Below the pieces are notes generated by a model. It saw only the letters and a list, made by a program, of their open reading frames with translations. It was not told the DNA's origin and did no database searches. From positions 16,376,187 to 16,440,186 of the forward strand of contig CM046442.1 of the NCBI GenBank assembly GCA_025506515.1: a stretch of 64,000 nt of DNA, given 5' to 3'. Source of the stretch: Flaveria trinervia. Its lineage: Eukaryota > Streptophyta > Magnoliopsida > Asterales > Asteraceae. How positions within the stretch are numbered: position 1 is the first letter of the stretch; each line of letters opens with the position of its first letter. Position numbers and translations under genes: made by a program. Shown in pieces: positions 1 through 10,501 of this stretch.

Positions 1-180
1 AAGTATGAGCCAGTCACATGACTGGACCATGAGTATAGGGCAACCATGCGATTGGATCACAAGAATGAACCAATCGTACGACTGGATGAAGAAGTCTAAG
101 TCAGTCGCACGACTGAACTCCAGTCACACGAATGAAGTATGTGTATGGGTCCAATCGCACGACTGAACTTTAAAATAGTA
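1..180. repeat. Iterated CAGTCG-NN-CGACTG palindromic motifs (block 1)
   Basis: At least six imperfect copies of a 14-bp palindrome (arms CAGTCG and CGACTG around a 2-base centre, usually CA) lie just upstream of a TATA-like box. The same motif family returns at about 585-790 and 4500-4690, so it is a signature of this element. Confidence 0.8.
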
Positions 181-584
181 TAAATAGAGGGGTTAGTCGG
201 TCGCATTCCTTACCACCCTTCAAGCTCTCAAAAACCTCTCATACGCAAACACTCTGCCAAAATTTCCATTTACTGTGATTACTCGTTGATTCTGATTCTA
301 ACTGTTGTCCTACTCATCTACAGGTACTGTGAGACCGAAAGCGATCCAAATGAATGATCTTAACAAACCCTAAATGACCTAATCAGTTAAAATCAAGAAA
401 TGTGAATAAGTCTTCAAATAAACCACTTAAATGGACATAATCATTGATTTAAAGGACAATAAGAGCTATTTAGAGTCCCTGCGAATCTAATGAGTCTAAA
501 CACAAAGTCTAATATAAATTTTTGACCTAGATTCAAGGTTAGAGTGTTTAACAGAGCAAGATGTGAATGGACACTCCATATGAA

Positions 585-790
585 CCTCAGTCGCACGATT
601 GAGCCAGGCCCACGATTCAATCGCACGAATGAATCAATCGGTGACTCAGTCGCACGACTGACTCAACCGCATGGCTTAACACATGACTAAGTTCAGTCGT
701 AGACTCAATCGCACGACTGAACTCAGCCGCAAGCTCAATCGCACAACTGAACTCAGTCGTATGGTCCAATCGCACGATTGAACCAGTTTG
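585..790. repeat. Iterated CAGTCG-NN-CGACTG palindromic motifs (block 2)
   Basis: Eight or more further copies, for example CAGTCGCACGACTG at about 644, separated by a few bases, lie between the LTR-like end and the accessory gene. They sit inside a possible leader intron (324-861). Confidence 0.8.
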
Positions 791-865
791 ATCAAATACA
801 GTTTAAGTTTCAACGGTCATCTCCTATACACAACTCTAATGTATATTTTCTTGTGTTACAGCAAC

Positions 866-1735
866 ATGGCTGATAGATGGACGATGAGCACCAAGCATAA
901 TATATGTCCTCATCTTGATGCTACTGCCAGGAACATCGCTGAATTTGCTGGGATTATAGCCTTTCTACGTAGGTCGAGGATCTACAAGACTATCTCTGCT
1001 CCTTGCACACCCTACCGGTCTCTACAGCAGGCCTTCTGGGAAGGTGTTTCGGTTGACAGGTCCTCTGAGCCCCATAGTATTCGGAGCTCGATCTTCAGAC
1101 AGGAGATTAGGTTTACTGCAGACGATCTTAGGCGAGTCCTGGATCTGGGTGAGGATGGTGCCCACCCAACCAAACTACATCCTCTGGCTGTTTGAGGTTG
1201 CTTTCTGCTGATGAAGTACACTAGGGACATCAATGCAGGTGTGCTCAACAAGAGCAACTTGTGCCCCCAGTTCAAGTACATGGCTCATGTCATCCTCAAG
1301 TGCATAACGTCAAGGAGAGGAGGATTCAATGAGATGTCAGATCAAATCCAGAATGCATATGTTGCTCTGGTGTTGAACCACCCGTTCAGTTTCTCCGACA
1401 TGATATTCTCCTACATGAAAGAGAACATCAACGCAAAGGGCAAGGAAGGCTTCTACATGTACCCAAGGTTTCTACAAATGATTGTTGATGATAAGCTTCC
1501 TCTGCTACCAAAAGAGAAAGATGATGCTGTTGTTCTGGAGGTTATGGATGACACCACGTTGGGTTGGATGAAGGTCTACCGGGGGAAGCAGGTGAAGCCC
1601 CCAGTCAGGAGACTGTTTGGTCATTTGGCCAATGAAGAGTATGTGGCGCCCTCTCACAATAAGTGGTGTCACGATGACAATGACTCTGATGTTGAGCCTA
1701 TCGTGGCACCCACCGATGAAAAAGACGACGAGTGA
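866..1735 (+). pseudogene. Accessory gene, N-terminal domain (FW / MYPRFLQ module)
   Basis: The reading frame starts at ATG 866 directly after a splice-acceptor-like TGTTACAG and runs to TGA at 1733, with one in-frame TGA at 1193. I do not know a biochemical function. Visible landmarks are a region with FW (QQAFWEGV), the pair IRSSIFRQE, and near the end FYMYPRFLQMIV. The same landmarks occur in the same order in the gene at 32,058-32,840 (EFW, VIRSSICGQE, FFMYPRFLQHIV), so the two are homologous. In the Sirevirus this gene lies after pol, in the position called env-like in that lineage. Similar proteins in Asteraceae genomes carry unrelated automatic names, and I put no weight on those names. 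A retroelement accessory protein is the best description. Confidence 0.6.
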
Positions 1736-2295
1736 TGATGACATGATGAGGGTCACGGTGGTGAGGCACCTGGTGGAACAGAGAAGGCTGCCTTCCACCA
1801 AGACTTCTTGATAGATGAAGAGGATGAGTCTGATGCTAAGCCACTCACTAGGACAGTTGGGAGCTGGGTTGTCGCCACTGAGAAGGGGATAGAGGTGGTT
1901 GGTGGACGCCTAACTGGTACTACAGGTGATGATACTGATGTCATTGACCCTACCTATATACCTGACCAGCCCATCAGCCTAGGGGAGCTTCTATTGCAGA
2001 GGGCTCCAGGAAGAAGAGAATGGCCTATCCTTATGGCAAAAAGGGTAAGAGGCCAGGATCCACATTGATCACATCTGCTACCACCACTACCACACCTCCC
2101 ACCACCACTACCACCACCACCACAGCTCCTACCACCACCACCGCAGATACTACTACCATCGCCACTCCACCATATTCCACTCCTATTCCACCTCCCATCT
2201 TCACCACATCCACCATTACCATAACTACTCACCAAGCTGGTCCCTCCACCCAATCCACATTCACCCTTGACCTACTCTACCCATGGTCGGGTTAG
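1736..2295 (+). pseudogene. Accessory gene, acidic and Thr/Pro-rich linker
   Basis: Translation continues in the N-domain frame after three consecutive TGA codons, with an acidic stretch (FLIDEEDESDAK) up to a stop near 2068. The frame starting at about 2020 then encodes a strongly Thr/Pro-rich, mucin-like segment (runs of T broken by P and A) up to 2295. The switch needs a one-base shift near 2000 in a purine-rich run. No domain is recognisable. In this family's architecture it links the N-terminal domain to the coiled coil. Confidence 0.5.
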
Positions 2296-2321
2296 AGGAG
2301 TAGCTGGCTAGCCTGAACCGG

Positions 2322-3427
2322 ATGGTGCTAAAGCTTATTTCTACTGATGATCTGAGGGCTACTCAGATCAATCAGCTGATGGCGGTGAATGCAGCTCAAG
2401 CAAAGCAAATCGCTCAGCTAAGTAAGAAGAACACTCAGTATGAGAGAGCGTTAGGCCAAGCTCACCATGCGCATAAGAGTCAAAACGAGCTGGTGATGGC
2501 TTCGGTAAAGAGGATTGAGGATCTCGAGAAGAAAAATAAGAAGATCTTGCTAAAGCTAAAAGGATCCAAGAGTGAGCCATTAAAGATTAAGGATGGTGAT
2601 AATGTTGATGATGATGATGATGAGCTAACAGAAGATGAATCTGAAGAAGAAGAAGATGAGGACGAGGGAGCTGGACCGAGCGGAAAGGACAAGGAGGATG
2701 ATCAAGATGATGATCAAGAAGGTGATGCTGCTGCATCAGCCTCCACTCAAGCTCAAGAGAGGCGCACAAAGAGAAATCAAGATCAAGGTGCCTCGTCCTC
2801 AACTCCTCAAGCTAAAGAGACGACATATCAAGACAAAAGTAATGATTAGATGTCTTTGTATTTAAAAATTTTGTACTTGAATTATGTATTACATTAATGT
2901 AATTAATGATTATCTATGTTTGTTTATGTTTCAATGTCTTGATTAATGACTTATGTGTGATGTGTTAAATGTTTATTCAAACAGATGAAACTCAACAGCA
3001 AGATGAGTATGATGTCATCCCCCTTCAGCAAATCAAGACTCAACTCATGATGATTCTTGATTTGCAAGGGATCATTAGAAGGTCAGTGAGATACACTCCC
3101 GAAGAAGAAGAAATCATTCATGATCTGACCGAGGACCAGCTAGCTGAGATGTTCCGACTCAATCCAGATGAAATTGTCAAAGATGCTCCAGAAGTTGATG
3201 TCCTAAGTGACGAGGAGCTACAGGATGTAGATGAGATTGAGATCGGGGATGTTACAGCTAAGCATTATCTAGAGTACACTGACCACGAAGGAAATGTTAT
3301 CCCTAACCTGGGTGAAACTTTTGGCAGTGCTACTTTTGAGAAGCTGGAGGAGATGGAAAAAGAGAAAGAAAAAGATGAAAGCCAAGCCCAAGCTTCAGAT
3401 GCTAATGTTGATCTCAAGAAAGCTTAA
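2322..3427 (+). pseudogene. Accessory gene, coiled coil and acidic domain with an intron
   Basis: The segment 2322-2838 encodes a heptad-like coiled coil (AKQIAQLSKKNTQYERAL, KRIEDLEKKNKKILLKLK) followed by a long Asp/Glu-rich stretch. At 2839-2984 there is a GT...AG interval with a stop in the first frame. Removing it joins two open segments in phase (phase 1). The second segment, to the TAA at 3425, continues acidic and Gln-rich (EEEEIIHDLTEDQLAEMF). The Sirevirus counterpart also has a coiled coil in this position (33,596-33,740). Cellular role unknown. Confidence 0.5.
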
Positions 3428-4188
3428 TAGGTCGCTTGCTTTGCTGAAATGAAATCCTATCGCACCCCTCTAAACCAGAATGCCTGCACCAAACTCTACA
3501 TAGTGAAAAGACATCAGAAAGTGTCAGGCAAGATTATCGCATGGGCATATTTGAAGACTTAGAAGTATATGCAGTTAAAAGAGAGAAGGGGATTGAGTAC
3601 TTTAGATATCCTCATGATCTGAAGACTCTTCTTGTTTTTTATCTCAACTACCTAGCATGCTTAGATCTTTTGTATGCCAACCCGAGAAAGATGTCGGGAT
3701 GGTTTCAGGCTGCATTAAAGAAGGAATACCGCACCAGATAGGTAAACTTCAGACTTCAACAACCTAAGAGGTTCATTTGTAAGTCTGAAGTTGATCCTAT
3801 ATCTGGAAGACCGAAGGTGGTGCTGAAGTGGAGTCCCCCGTATATAATGTCAAAGATTCCCTTACGGGAAATGCCTCAGGACTTCACTCCACACTTCAAA
3901 TGGTGGTATTATGATTGGCGGACGGGAGAAGCAGTCATAGTTTTGAACAGAGAAGGAAAAATAGAGACTATCAGGGTATTCGACCCAATATGGCTTACTA
4001 ACTTGTCTGCTGAAGATGTTTATGTTTTATACAAGTGGCCACTGTTCTATGACACGGAAGACATTATACAAGCTCTACAGTTCCAACAGGTTATAAGGCT
4101 CTGCTTTGCATTTGAAATACAGGCAGGAGTTACAAGAGAGGAAAAGTACAAGAAGTTCCAAGAACACGTGAAGAATGTTGGACAATAG
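3428..4188 (+). pseudogene. Accessory gene, C-terminal domain
   Basis: The frame is broken after AYF/FED: TATTTGAAG needs one extra T at about 3550, and there is a stop at 3739. It continues from 3817 to the TAG ending at 4188. Landmarks are VKREKGIEYFRYP, then WWYYDWRTGEAVIV, NREGKIETIRV and LTNLSAEDVYVLY. The last part matches, in spacing and character, the end of the Sirevirus gene (IRWRFVDSSHNFVVERENG, LLHLSRFDIAVLA at 35,720-35,845). The same first and last domains in both elements support one conserved multi-domain protein. A polypurine tract follows 12 bases downstream. Confidence 0.5.
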
Positions 4189-4212
4189 AGTAAACTAGGT
4201 CCAGGGGGAGTT

Positions 4213-4890
4213 TGTAGATACATGATGTTTCTAGTTTATGAGCTTAAATGTAAAAGTCTTTCATTTCTTACATACGTGTAATGTAATGGTTTAGTGAAAT
4301 ATAATATGTGGTTGATGTTTATTAATGTTTAATTATTTCATATTATTATTGTGTTAAGTATAATTTATATATATGAACTTCTTATATAAGTTTGAGGTTG
4401 TTTTATATAGTTCTTAGTTAATAATGATTGAGAAATGTGTTCAACTAAGTCGGGTGGTTATTCACGCTAATGGGCCATATTTATGGACCATACGCATGAA
4501 TATATCATGCTTATGGACCAGTCACACGACTGAACCAGGAGATTGCATCAGTCGTATGATTGAGACATAAGATTGACTCAGTTGCACGACTGAACCTTTA
4601 GTCGTGTGTATGACTCAATCGCATGATTCAGTCGCACGACTGAACCATGCTAATGGTTCAGTCGTACGAATGAAAAATACAAACCTATAAATACCACTTA
4701 ATTCATGGAAAAACATAAAAATTCAAAATACTTCATAATTTATCGAAACACTTGCAAATATTCATAAACCCTAGCCGTCCAGAACGTCTAAGACAGCCAA
4801 TCCAACTTCAAAATTCGTTCTTGATCGATTCCTACTCATTCTTAATGTTTAGTTCATTCTTATATCGATCGGGTTAACGTTCTCACTGAT
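4213..4890 (+). repeat. Putative 3' LTR of the gag-pol-less element
   Basis: It begins TGTAGATA directly after the polypurine tract. It contains the third block of CAGTCG/CGACTG motifs (about 4500-4690) and a TATA-like CTATAAATA at about 4685. The 3' end is not defined by a clear target-site duplication. Confidence 0.4.
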
Positions 4891-4986
4891 TGGATCGCCA
4901 ATCAAATAGGATTCCATACTATTTGATCTGGTTTCACACAAAATCTGTTAGGATTCTGTACGTACAAGGTCCTGACAAGCTCTATT

Positions 4987-6290
4987 ATGATCGATGCATG
5001 GTCCGATAGAACAAGAAGAAGCATTATGAATTTGTGTGTAAATTCAAAGTTAGGTACTATCCTTTTGTTATCTAAAGAATGTTCGGATGAAGCACACACA
5101 AGTGAAAATATTTTTGAGTATGCAGATAAGTGTATTGAAGAGGTTGGTCCAGAAAATGTCATTCAAGTTGTGACCGATAATACGTCTAACAAAATGGGTG
5201 CATCAAAATTGTTGAAGGAGAAAAGACCAACAATCTTTTGGACATCATGTGCGACACATAGCATAAATCTCATGCTTGAAGGTAATAGATTTAATTGTAT
5301 AATGTTTATAATTTTATTTGTCAGTGGCCTACTAATATATATCCCTCTATTTTGTTTTTGAAGCTACTAATGGATTACCAAGGTACAAAAAAACTATTGA
5401 TCAAGCAAGAAAACTAACAGTGTTTATTTATTCTCTTCACAAAACATTGGCCATGATGAGAAAATATACAAAGAAAATAAATATTGTGAGACCGGGAGTT
5501 ACAAGATTTGCTTCCTTGTTTCTTACCTTACAAAGTTCGTTAGAAAAAAAGTCTCAACTCAGGCAGATGTTTTCTAGTGAAGAATGGGAGAAATGCAAGT
5601 TTTCAAAGACGGTTAAAGGGAAATTTGCCTTTGCAACGGTTATCCCTCATTTTGGAGAGAGTTACTACTTGTTTGAAAAGTTTTGCCCCATTAGTCAAAG
5701 TCCTTCGAATTGTCGATGCGGATTGGAAGTCATCAATGGATTTATATATTGTGAGCTTAAAAAGGAAAAAAGTGATATTATCAATGCCTTGAATGACAAT
5801 AAAAGTGCATAATGAGCCTATTATTGATATTAACTCGAAAAACATCGAATAGGCTTGATACATGCTTACATTTGGCCGCCTACATTTTACACCCATATTA
5901 TTTTTATAATAATCTGGAGATCCGAGATGATTTAGATGCAAATGATTTGGTGTTTTATTTCCTAAAGATTTTGAAATACAAAATTATCATCTTATTAGTT
6001 GAGTTGCCAATTTACAAGAGTAAGCAAGAAAAATTTCAGCGTCCAATTGCACTTAAAGGATGTGAAGTGAACAATGATAAATTTGATCCGAGTAATGCAA
6101 ATATTGTTCATTTAATTTTCATATTTGTCGTATCAATATATTATATTTGTTTTAACATTGTAGCAAATTGGTGGGAAACACATGGTAACTCAACTCCAAA
6201 TTTTAAAATAAATTGCTATGAGGATACTTTCTTTGACGACGAGTTCATCTGGATGTGAAAGAAATTGGAGCATGTTTAAAGGGTTAGTGA
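4987..6290 (+). pseudogene. hAT transposase remnant (DUF659 plus dimerisation domain)
   Basis: Fragments in order match hAT transposases of the DUF659 type. These are IDAWSDRTRRSIMNLCVNS (catalytic-domain start), VIQVVTDNTSNKMGASKLL, WTSCATHSINLML, then after a likely intron KTIDQARKLTVFIYSLHKTL, RPGVTRFASLFLTLQS and FSSEEWEKCKFSKT. Near the C-terminus come DTCLHLAAYILHPYYF, NWWETHGNSTPN and RILSLTTSSSGCERNWSMF, the conserved dimerisation region. Several frame changes and stops break it. No terminal inverted repeats were found, so only a gene fragment can be claimed. It ends exactly where APC11 homology starts. Confidence 0.75.
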
Positions 6291-6298
6291 TTTTTAAT

Positions 6299-7216
6299 GT
6301 ATGTGGGATATGTAGGATGGCTTTTGATGGTTGTTGTACTGACTGTAAACTACCTGGTGATGATTGCCCACTAAGTCTGTTTATTCTACTTTTTTTACTT
6401 TATCTTTGGATATTTCCAGTAACACTTCATGTTTGTTGTTACCAGTCAAAGCTTGTACTTCTTCTGTGCCAACGCAAACAATGCCTCTTCTACTTTCTCT
6501 GATGTACTGAAATTAATGATATGCATTTCTATCAATTTTCTAGCTTATCTTTTTGAAATATTTGATACATAAGTTACATGATCCTCTGTGCTTCTTATGA
6601 GAACCAAAAGATGGCATAATGAGTGGGGTAACTTGCAAGAACAGATCATTTTTTATGTGAGTTGAGATGGTTTGGGTTGACCTGAAACTTTTGTTTTTCC
6701 TCAAAGGTATTGAGTTTTTATAAACAAATAGCTGCCACATAAGCTTAGCAAACTTATATTATATCATTAATACCATACTATATTGTTTCCATTATGCTCA
6801 TGTGTTGCTTCTATAGATTTGTACATTAGAATAAAGCAGTCATCTATACTTTGAACTTCCTTGCTTAAAAAATGACTGGTAGATGTACCATTGGTCATGG
6901 TGCTCTTTTAACATAGGGAATTTTTTTTCTAATGGATCAAAATAACAAAATAACTATGCCATGCCTGTGAACTTACATGCACTCAGCTTCTATGACATTA
7001 TCTTATGTGTTCATTCATTGATAATGATCCATTTACTTTGTTGTTTGCTATCTTGCTTGATTACAAACATTACCTAATTTGATCGACTTAATTGATGCAG
7101 TATGGGGTGCTTGAAATCATGCTTTCCATCTTCACTGCATTCTCAAATGGGTGAACTCACAGACTTCCCAGGCACACTGTCCAATGTGTCGCAGGGAGTG
7201 ACAGTTTAAAGAGTGA
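6299..7216 (+). pseudogene. APC11: APC11 pseudogene (anaphase-promoting complex RING-H2 subunit), 5'-truncated
   Basis: Exon fragment 6299-6374 encodes CGICRMAFDGCCTDCKLPGD and ends CPL. A GT donor (GTCTGT at 6375) and an AG acceptor (7100) bound a 726-bp intron. Exon 7101-7216 encodes the remaining RING-H2 part (NHAFHLHCILKWVNSQ, AHCPMCRRE) to the family's terminal QFKE. APC11 is the small catalytic RING subunit of the anaphase-promoting ubiquitin ligase, about 84 residues. Here the first roughly 22 residues are missing, replaced by hAT sequence, and two codons are TGA: one at the Cys of WGAC, a zinc ligand, and one at the Trp of REW. The retained intron shows a genomic copy, not a retrocopy. 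The nonsense changes are substitutions, so this copy is truly dead. Confidence 0.85.
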
Positions 7217-8450
7217 AGGCCAGCTTGTTGCGGTGAGTTTCATGTCATTTTCTTACCATATTATGTAATCATTGCATGATCAAACACTGCTTGTGGAAAC
7301 CAATCAAAAGATCATTGTTGCTGAAAGTTTGCCTAATTAATACATGCCCACCACCTAATTTCTTTACTTTTCTTAACATAAGTAGTAGTGCATTCATGTA
7401 AATTATTATAGGAAAGCCTCTTAGGCATCTTGGTTAGTTTTAAGGTTAGTCGGTTATGCATATCACATTGGTCTCGTCCAGCATACTCTTACTTTGGATA
7501 AGAGGTGGGTGGTGGTTAGCAGGAGAAACCTAAAATAACCAATTAAGAAACCAAACCGATGATAATAATATGATTGTATTTTTATAATCAAGTTTTATTG
7601 TTTGGTTACCATTATATGCGTATAAATAACTGAAATAATCAAACCGGACTGTTATTAACATCCGTGTATATTTCATTTTTTTATTTATATATATAATGCA
7701 TTAAAAACCAAGTATGTTGGCTGCGTGCAGTGGGTAATTACCATGATAAAGCAAATATCTAACGTCAAGAGTATTGCGGGAAGGAAGCGAAACTACAAGT
7801 AAAGTATCATGTGCTCTTTATATATTTAGAAAAGTATATAAAACTGGAATCATAAAAAAAGAAACAAAAGATTTGTACCCAAATGATGTTTGATCTTTTC
7901 AAGCATCAACTTTCTATATGTAGCCAATACTCTTTAGCGTCTTGTTCTTCGGTTAACTCATCGTCATCATTGGGATATGTATATCAAGAGTACTCGTATA
8001 CGCATGCCTTTCAACAACAATTACCCTTGGTTGTTAATCAAACCATTAATCACATAATAATACCTGATAGTACAGTGATCAGATTAATAGTACTTGTTGA
8101 ATCAGATTAATGGCTAACCACCATGCAGATTCAGAAAATTCATCTAGCTCTAATAAAAATTTATGATCATAAAAAGTGGCCCAAAAATTCTATCAAAATG
8201 AAAACTCAGAGAACATATGTACATGAATAGGGCATGAATAAAATTTTATGACAATAAGTTTTTTGACCCGTATCTCAAACCAATTATCCCATAATCTTCT
8301 GAAGATACTCTGCACTATCAAGTTTTATGACAATTAAGTCAAGGTTAAGAAAATGGAACAAGGTAATGATAAAGATGACTAAACCTCTTCATTTGAAATA
8401 TGAGAAAAGTATCAAATGCTCCCGACCCATATTTTAGATAGCATGCATAT
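7217..8450. other. Intergenic, no gene seen
   Basis: AT-rich sequence without a coding signal on either strand. The short open frame at 7883-8110 has no recognisable motif and I do not call it a gene. Confidence 0.5.
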
Positions 8451-9157
8451 TGTCACAACCCGCCAAAACGCTGATCGCAACACCCTATTTTTTATCGATT
8501 AGGGGCATTATGAAGCATATAAGGCTGCCCGGCACACTCCGGAACAGCCCACATAATTCTACAGCAACGTTGCAGCATTGGAAGACTCTAGAACGTCCCA
8601 CGACATGCTAGAAACCGAACACAAAAAGGCTGCTATAAAGGAGCAGGTTGTGCAGCCCTTAAAGACCCCGGAATTCTCTAGAAAAGGCTACAAAATTCAG
8701 CCATGGAGCAACCATGAAAGACCATGAGAAGTCTAGAGAAATCCATATAAAAATCTAGTCTTAGATATTATGTATAGAAATGTTTAGATATAGAAAAATC
8801 TAGAGACTCATGCAACTAGTATAAATAGGTTGGTGGTGCATCATTTGCACTCACCTAAGTTCCTTGTAACTTTCAAGCATTGTACTTGTGTTTTTGTAAT
8901 ACAAGCTTTTTACTTGTGTTGTAAACATACATCACAAGCATCTTACTTGCGCACTACAAATCTAACGTTCCCCTACAAAGACTTCCGCTGCGTAAACCAT
9001 CCACCCGAGATCGAGAAGGCTGACGTAGAACGAATCTAAGTGCAGCACTGTTCCCTTACAAAGACTTCCGCTGTGTAAACCATCCACCGAGATCAAAAAG
9101 GCTGACTTAGAACGAATCTAAGTGCCGCACATGAGCTGAACGAATCAGTCCGTGACA
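8451..9157 (+). mobile_element. Solo LTR
   Basis: The 707-bp segment begins TGTCACAACC and ends CCGTGACA, that is TG...CA with inverted ends TGTCAC/GTGACA. It is flanked by ATAT on both sides (a 4-bp possible target-site duplication). A TATA box (GTATAAATAGG) lies at about 8819, and no coding region or second copy is adjacent. Near its 3' end an 82-bp stretch (8967-9048) is duplicated in tandem (9050-9130). It most likely formed by LTR-LTR recombination; the family is not identified. Confidence 0.65.
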
Positions 9158-10130
9158 ATATGCTCTTATAAGTAAAATTTTGGATAGGGGAGACTGAGGT
9201 GATTTGTTCATGTACGTAGGAGACAGATGACAACACCAGTGAGGAGGGTGGAGACCTCGTAGTGTAAGGAAAATGAGCAAATTAGATATGATTTGTTGGA
9301 CTTGTACCTCTTCGAGGACATGACAGTGATAGGAGCTCCTAGAGACGAAAGATAAAGGTTAGGAATTTCCAGGAGGCCGGAGGCTGTATCTTAGTCTCTG
9401 ATTTTTACTTAGGTTGCCTTTAGTGTAGGTATAGGAGTTAGCTACTTGCCATGTATTGTATATAGTATTAAATGTGCCATTTGTTAGTTTATATGCATAC
9501 ATTTAGTTATGGGTATGTCTTTAGCTTCTGGGATGCCTTTAGCTCTAGGATTGCCCGTGCAGCCTGAATTTCGTTAGTTTTAATTTATGTTTGATGCGTA
9601 TGCTTTCCTGCTTTGTTTATCCTTTGCTACTTGTTTTGTTTGTATTTGTGATTGTTTTCGTCTTGTATTGTTCTTCACATTCTTTGAATCATTGATCTCT
9701 CTTGTAGCAGACTCTCTATCCCATTGAGATAAATTAAGGTTGCCTTCGTCACCCCTAACCCTACTCTAAGAATGGGATTTTGCCGGGTAGATTTGTTTAT
9801 ATGAAAATTTATATTTTCTAATGTATAGTGTTGATATCAATCGATCGCACTAGACCCCGTTGAGAAGGGACGTGACAAATATTCTATACAACCAAGTTCC
9901 ATTATATATGTCCATAAATATAATATATTTACTTTATAAATAATAGAGAATTTGGTTGCACCATTTTCATTCCTCCAAAAATCAACAACCCATTCGTAAT
10001 AATCTTACTTTAAAGTTATATACTTATATATACTTTGAACAATTTAGAATAGTAATATTATTCATAGATTTCAACTAATAATTAAAGTAAGAGACAACAC
10101 TAACATGTGAATTAAAGATCAAATTCTTAA
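9158..10130. other. Intergenic, possible old LTR end
   Basis: No gene is recognised. The stretch GAAGGGACGTGACA at about 9864-9877 resembles the 3' terminus of gypsy LTRs, but I could not find a matching TG start or a target-site duplication, so no element is called. Confidence 0.3.
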
Positions 10131-10501
10131 GAGAAAATTACTTTTTAGTCCGTGTGATTTGGTTGTTATAACGTTTTTCATCCAATAGTTTAAAAACGTC
10201 CTATTTAACCACTATGGTTTGAAATCTATCACAATCACCTCTACTTTTGTAACGCCGTCTAGTGGTGTTGTTAGTCAACCCACATGTGCCCCTATTTTAG
10301 TCTTTTTATCTTCACATTCTTACATGTTTCCATAAAACACTTCCACCTTTCTATAGTATCTTAATTTCATCATCTCTTTTCTTTCACTTCATCAAAAACA
10401 CCATCGACCTTTCATCATCCTAAACTTCAAATTGATAGTCAAAAATTATCAGAGAACAAGTTGCAAGCTTCAAGCATTGATTATTGAAAACGTTTGATGC
10501 A

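Larger units (their letters stand above)
1..4890 (+). mobile_element. gag-pol-less retroelement carrying only an accessory gene
   Basis: The unit has LTR-like ends around a broken accessory gene and no recognisable gag, protease, integrase or reverse transcriptase. On the left, a block of repeated CAGTCG/CGACTG motifs is followed by a TATA box (about 178). On the right, the last coding segment is followed by a polypurine tract (about 4200-4212, AGGGGGAG) and a TG start at 4213, then another block of the same motifs and another TATA box (about 4685). This order (motif block, TATA, leader) is what two LTRs would give, and the polypurine tract resembles that of the Sirevirus at 36,272. The two LTR-like ends are not closely similar in sequence, so either they are old or the boundaries are wrong. 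The left end lies outside the window and the right end is uncertain. Confidence 0.55.

Noticed and set aside
441..626. Minus-strand frame over the palindrome block
   Set aside because: Low-complexity frame across repeats, with no supporting motif.
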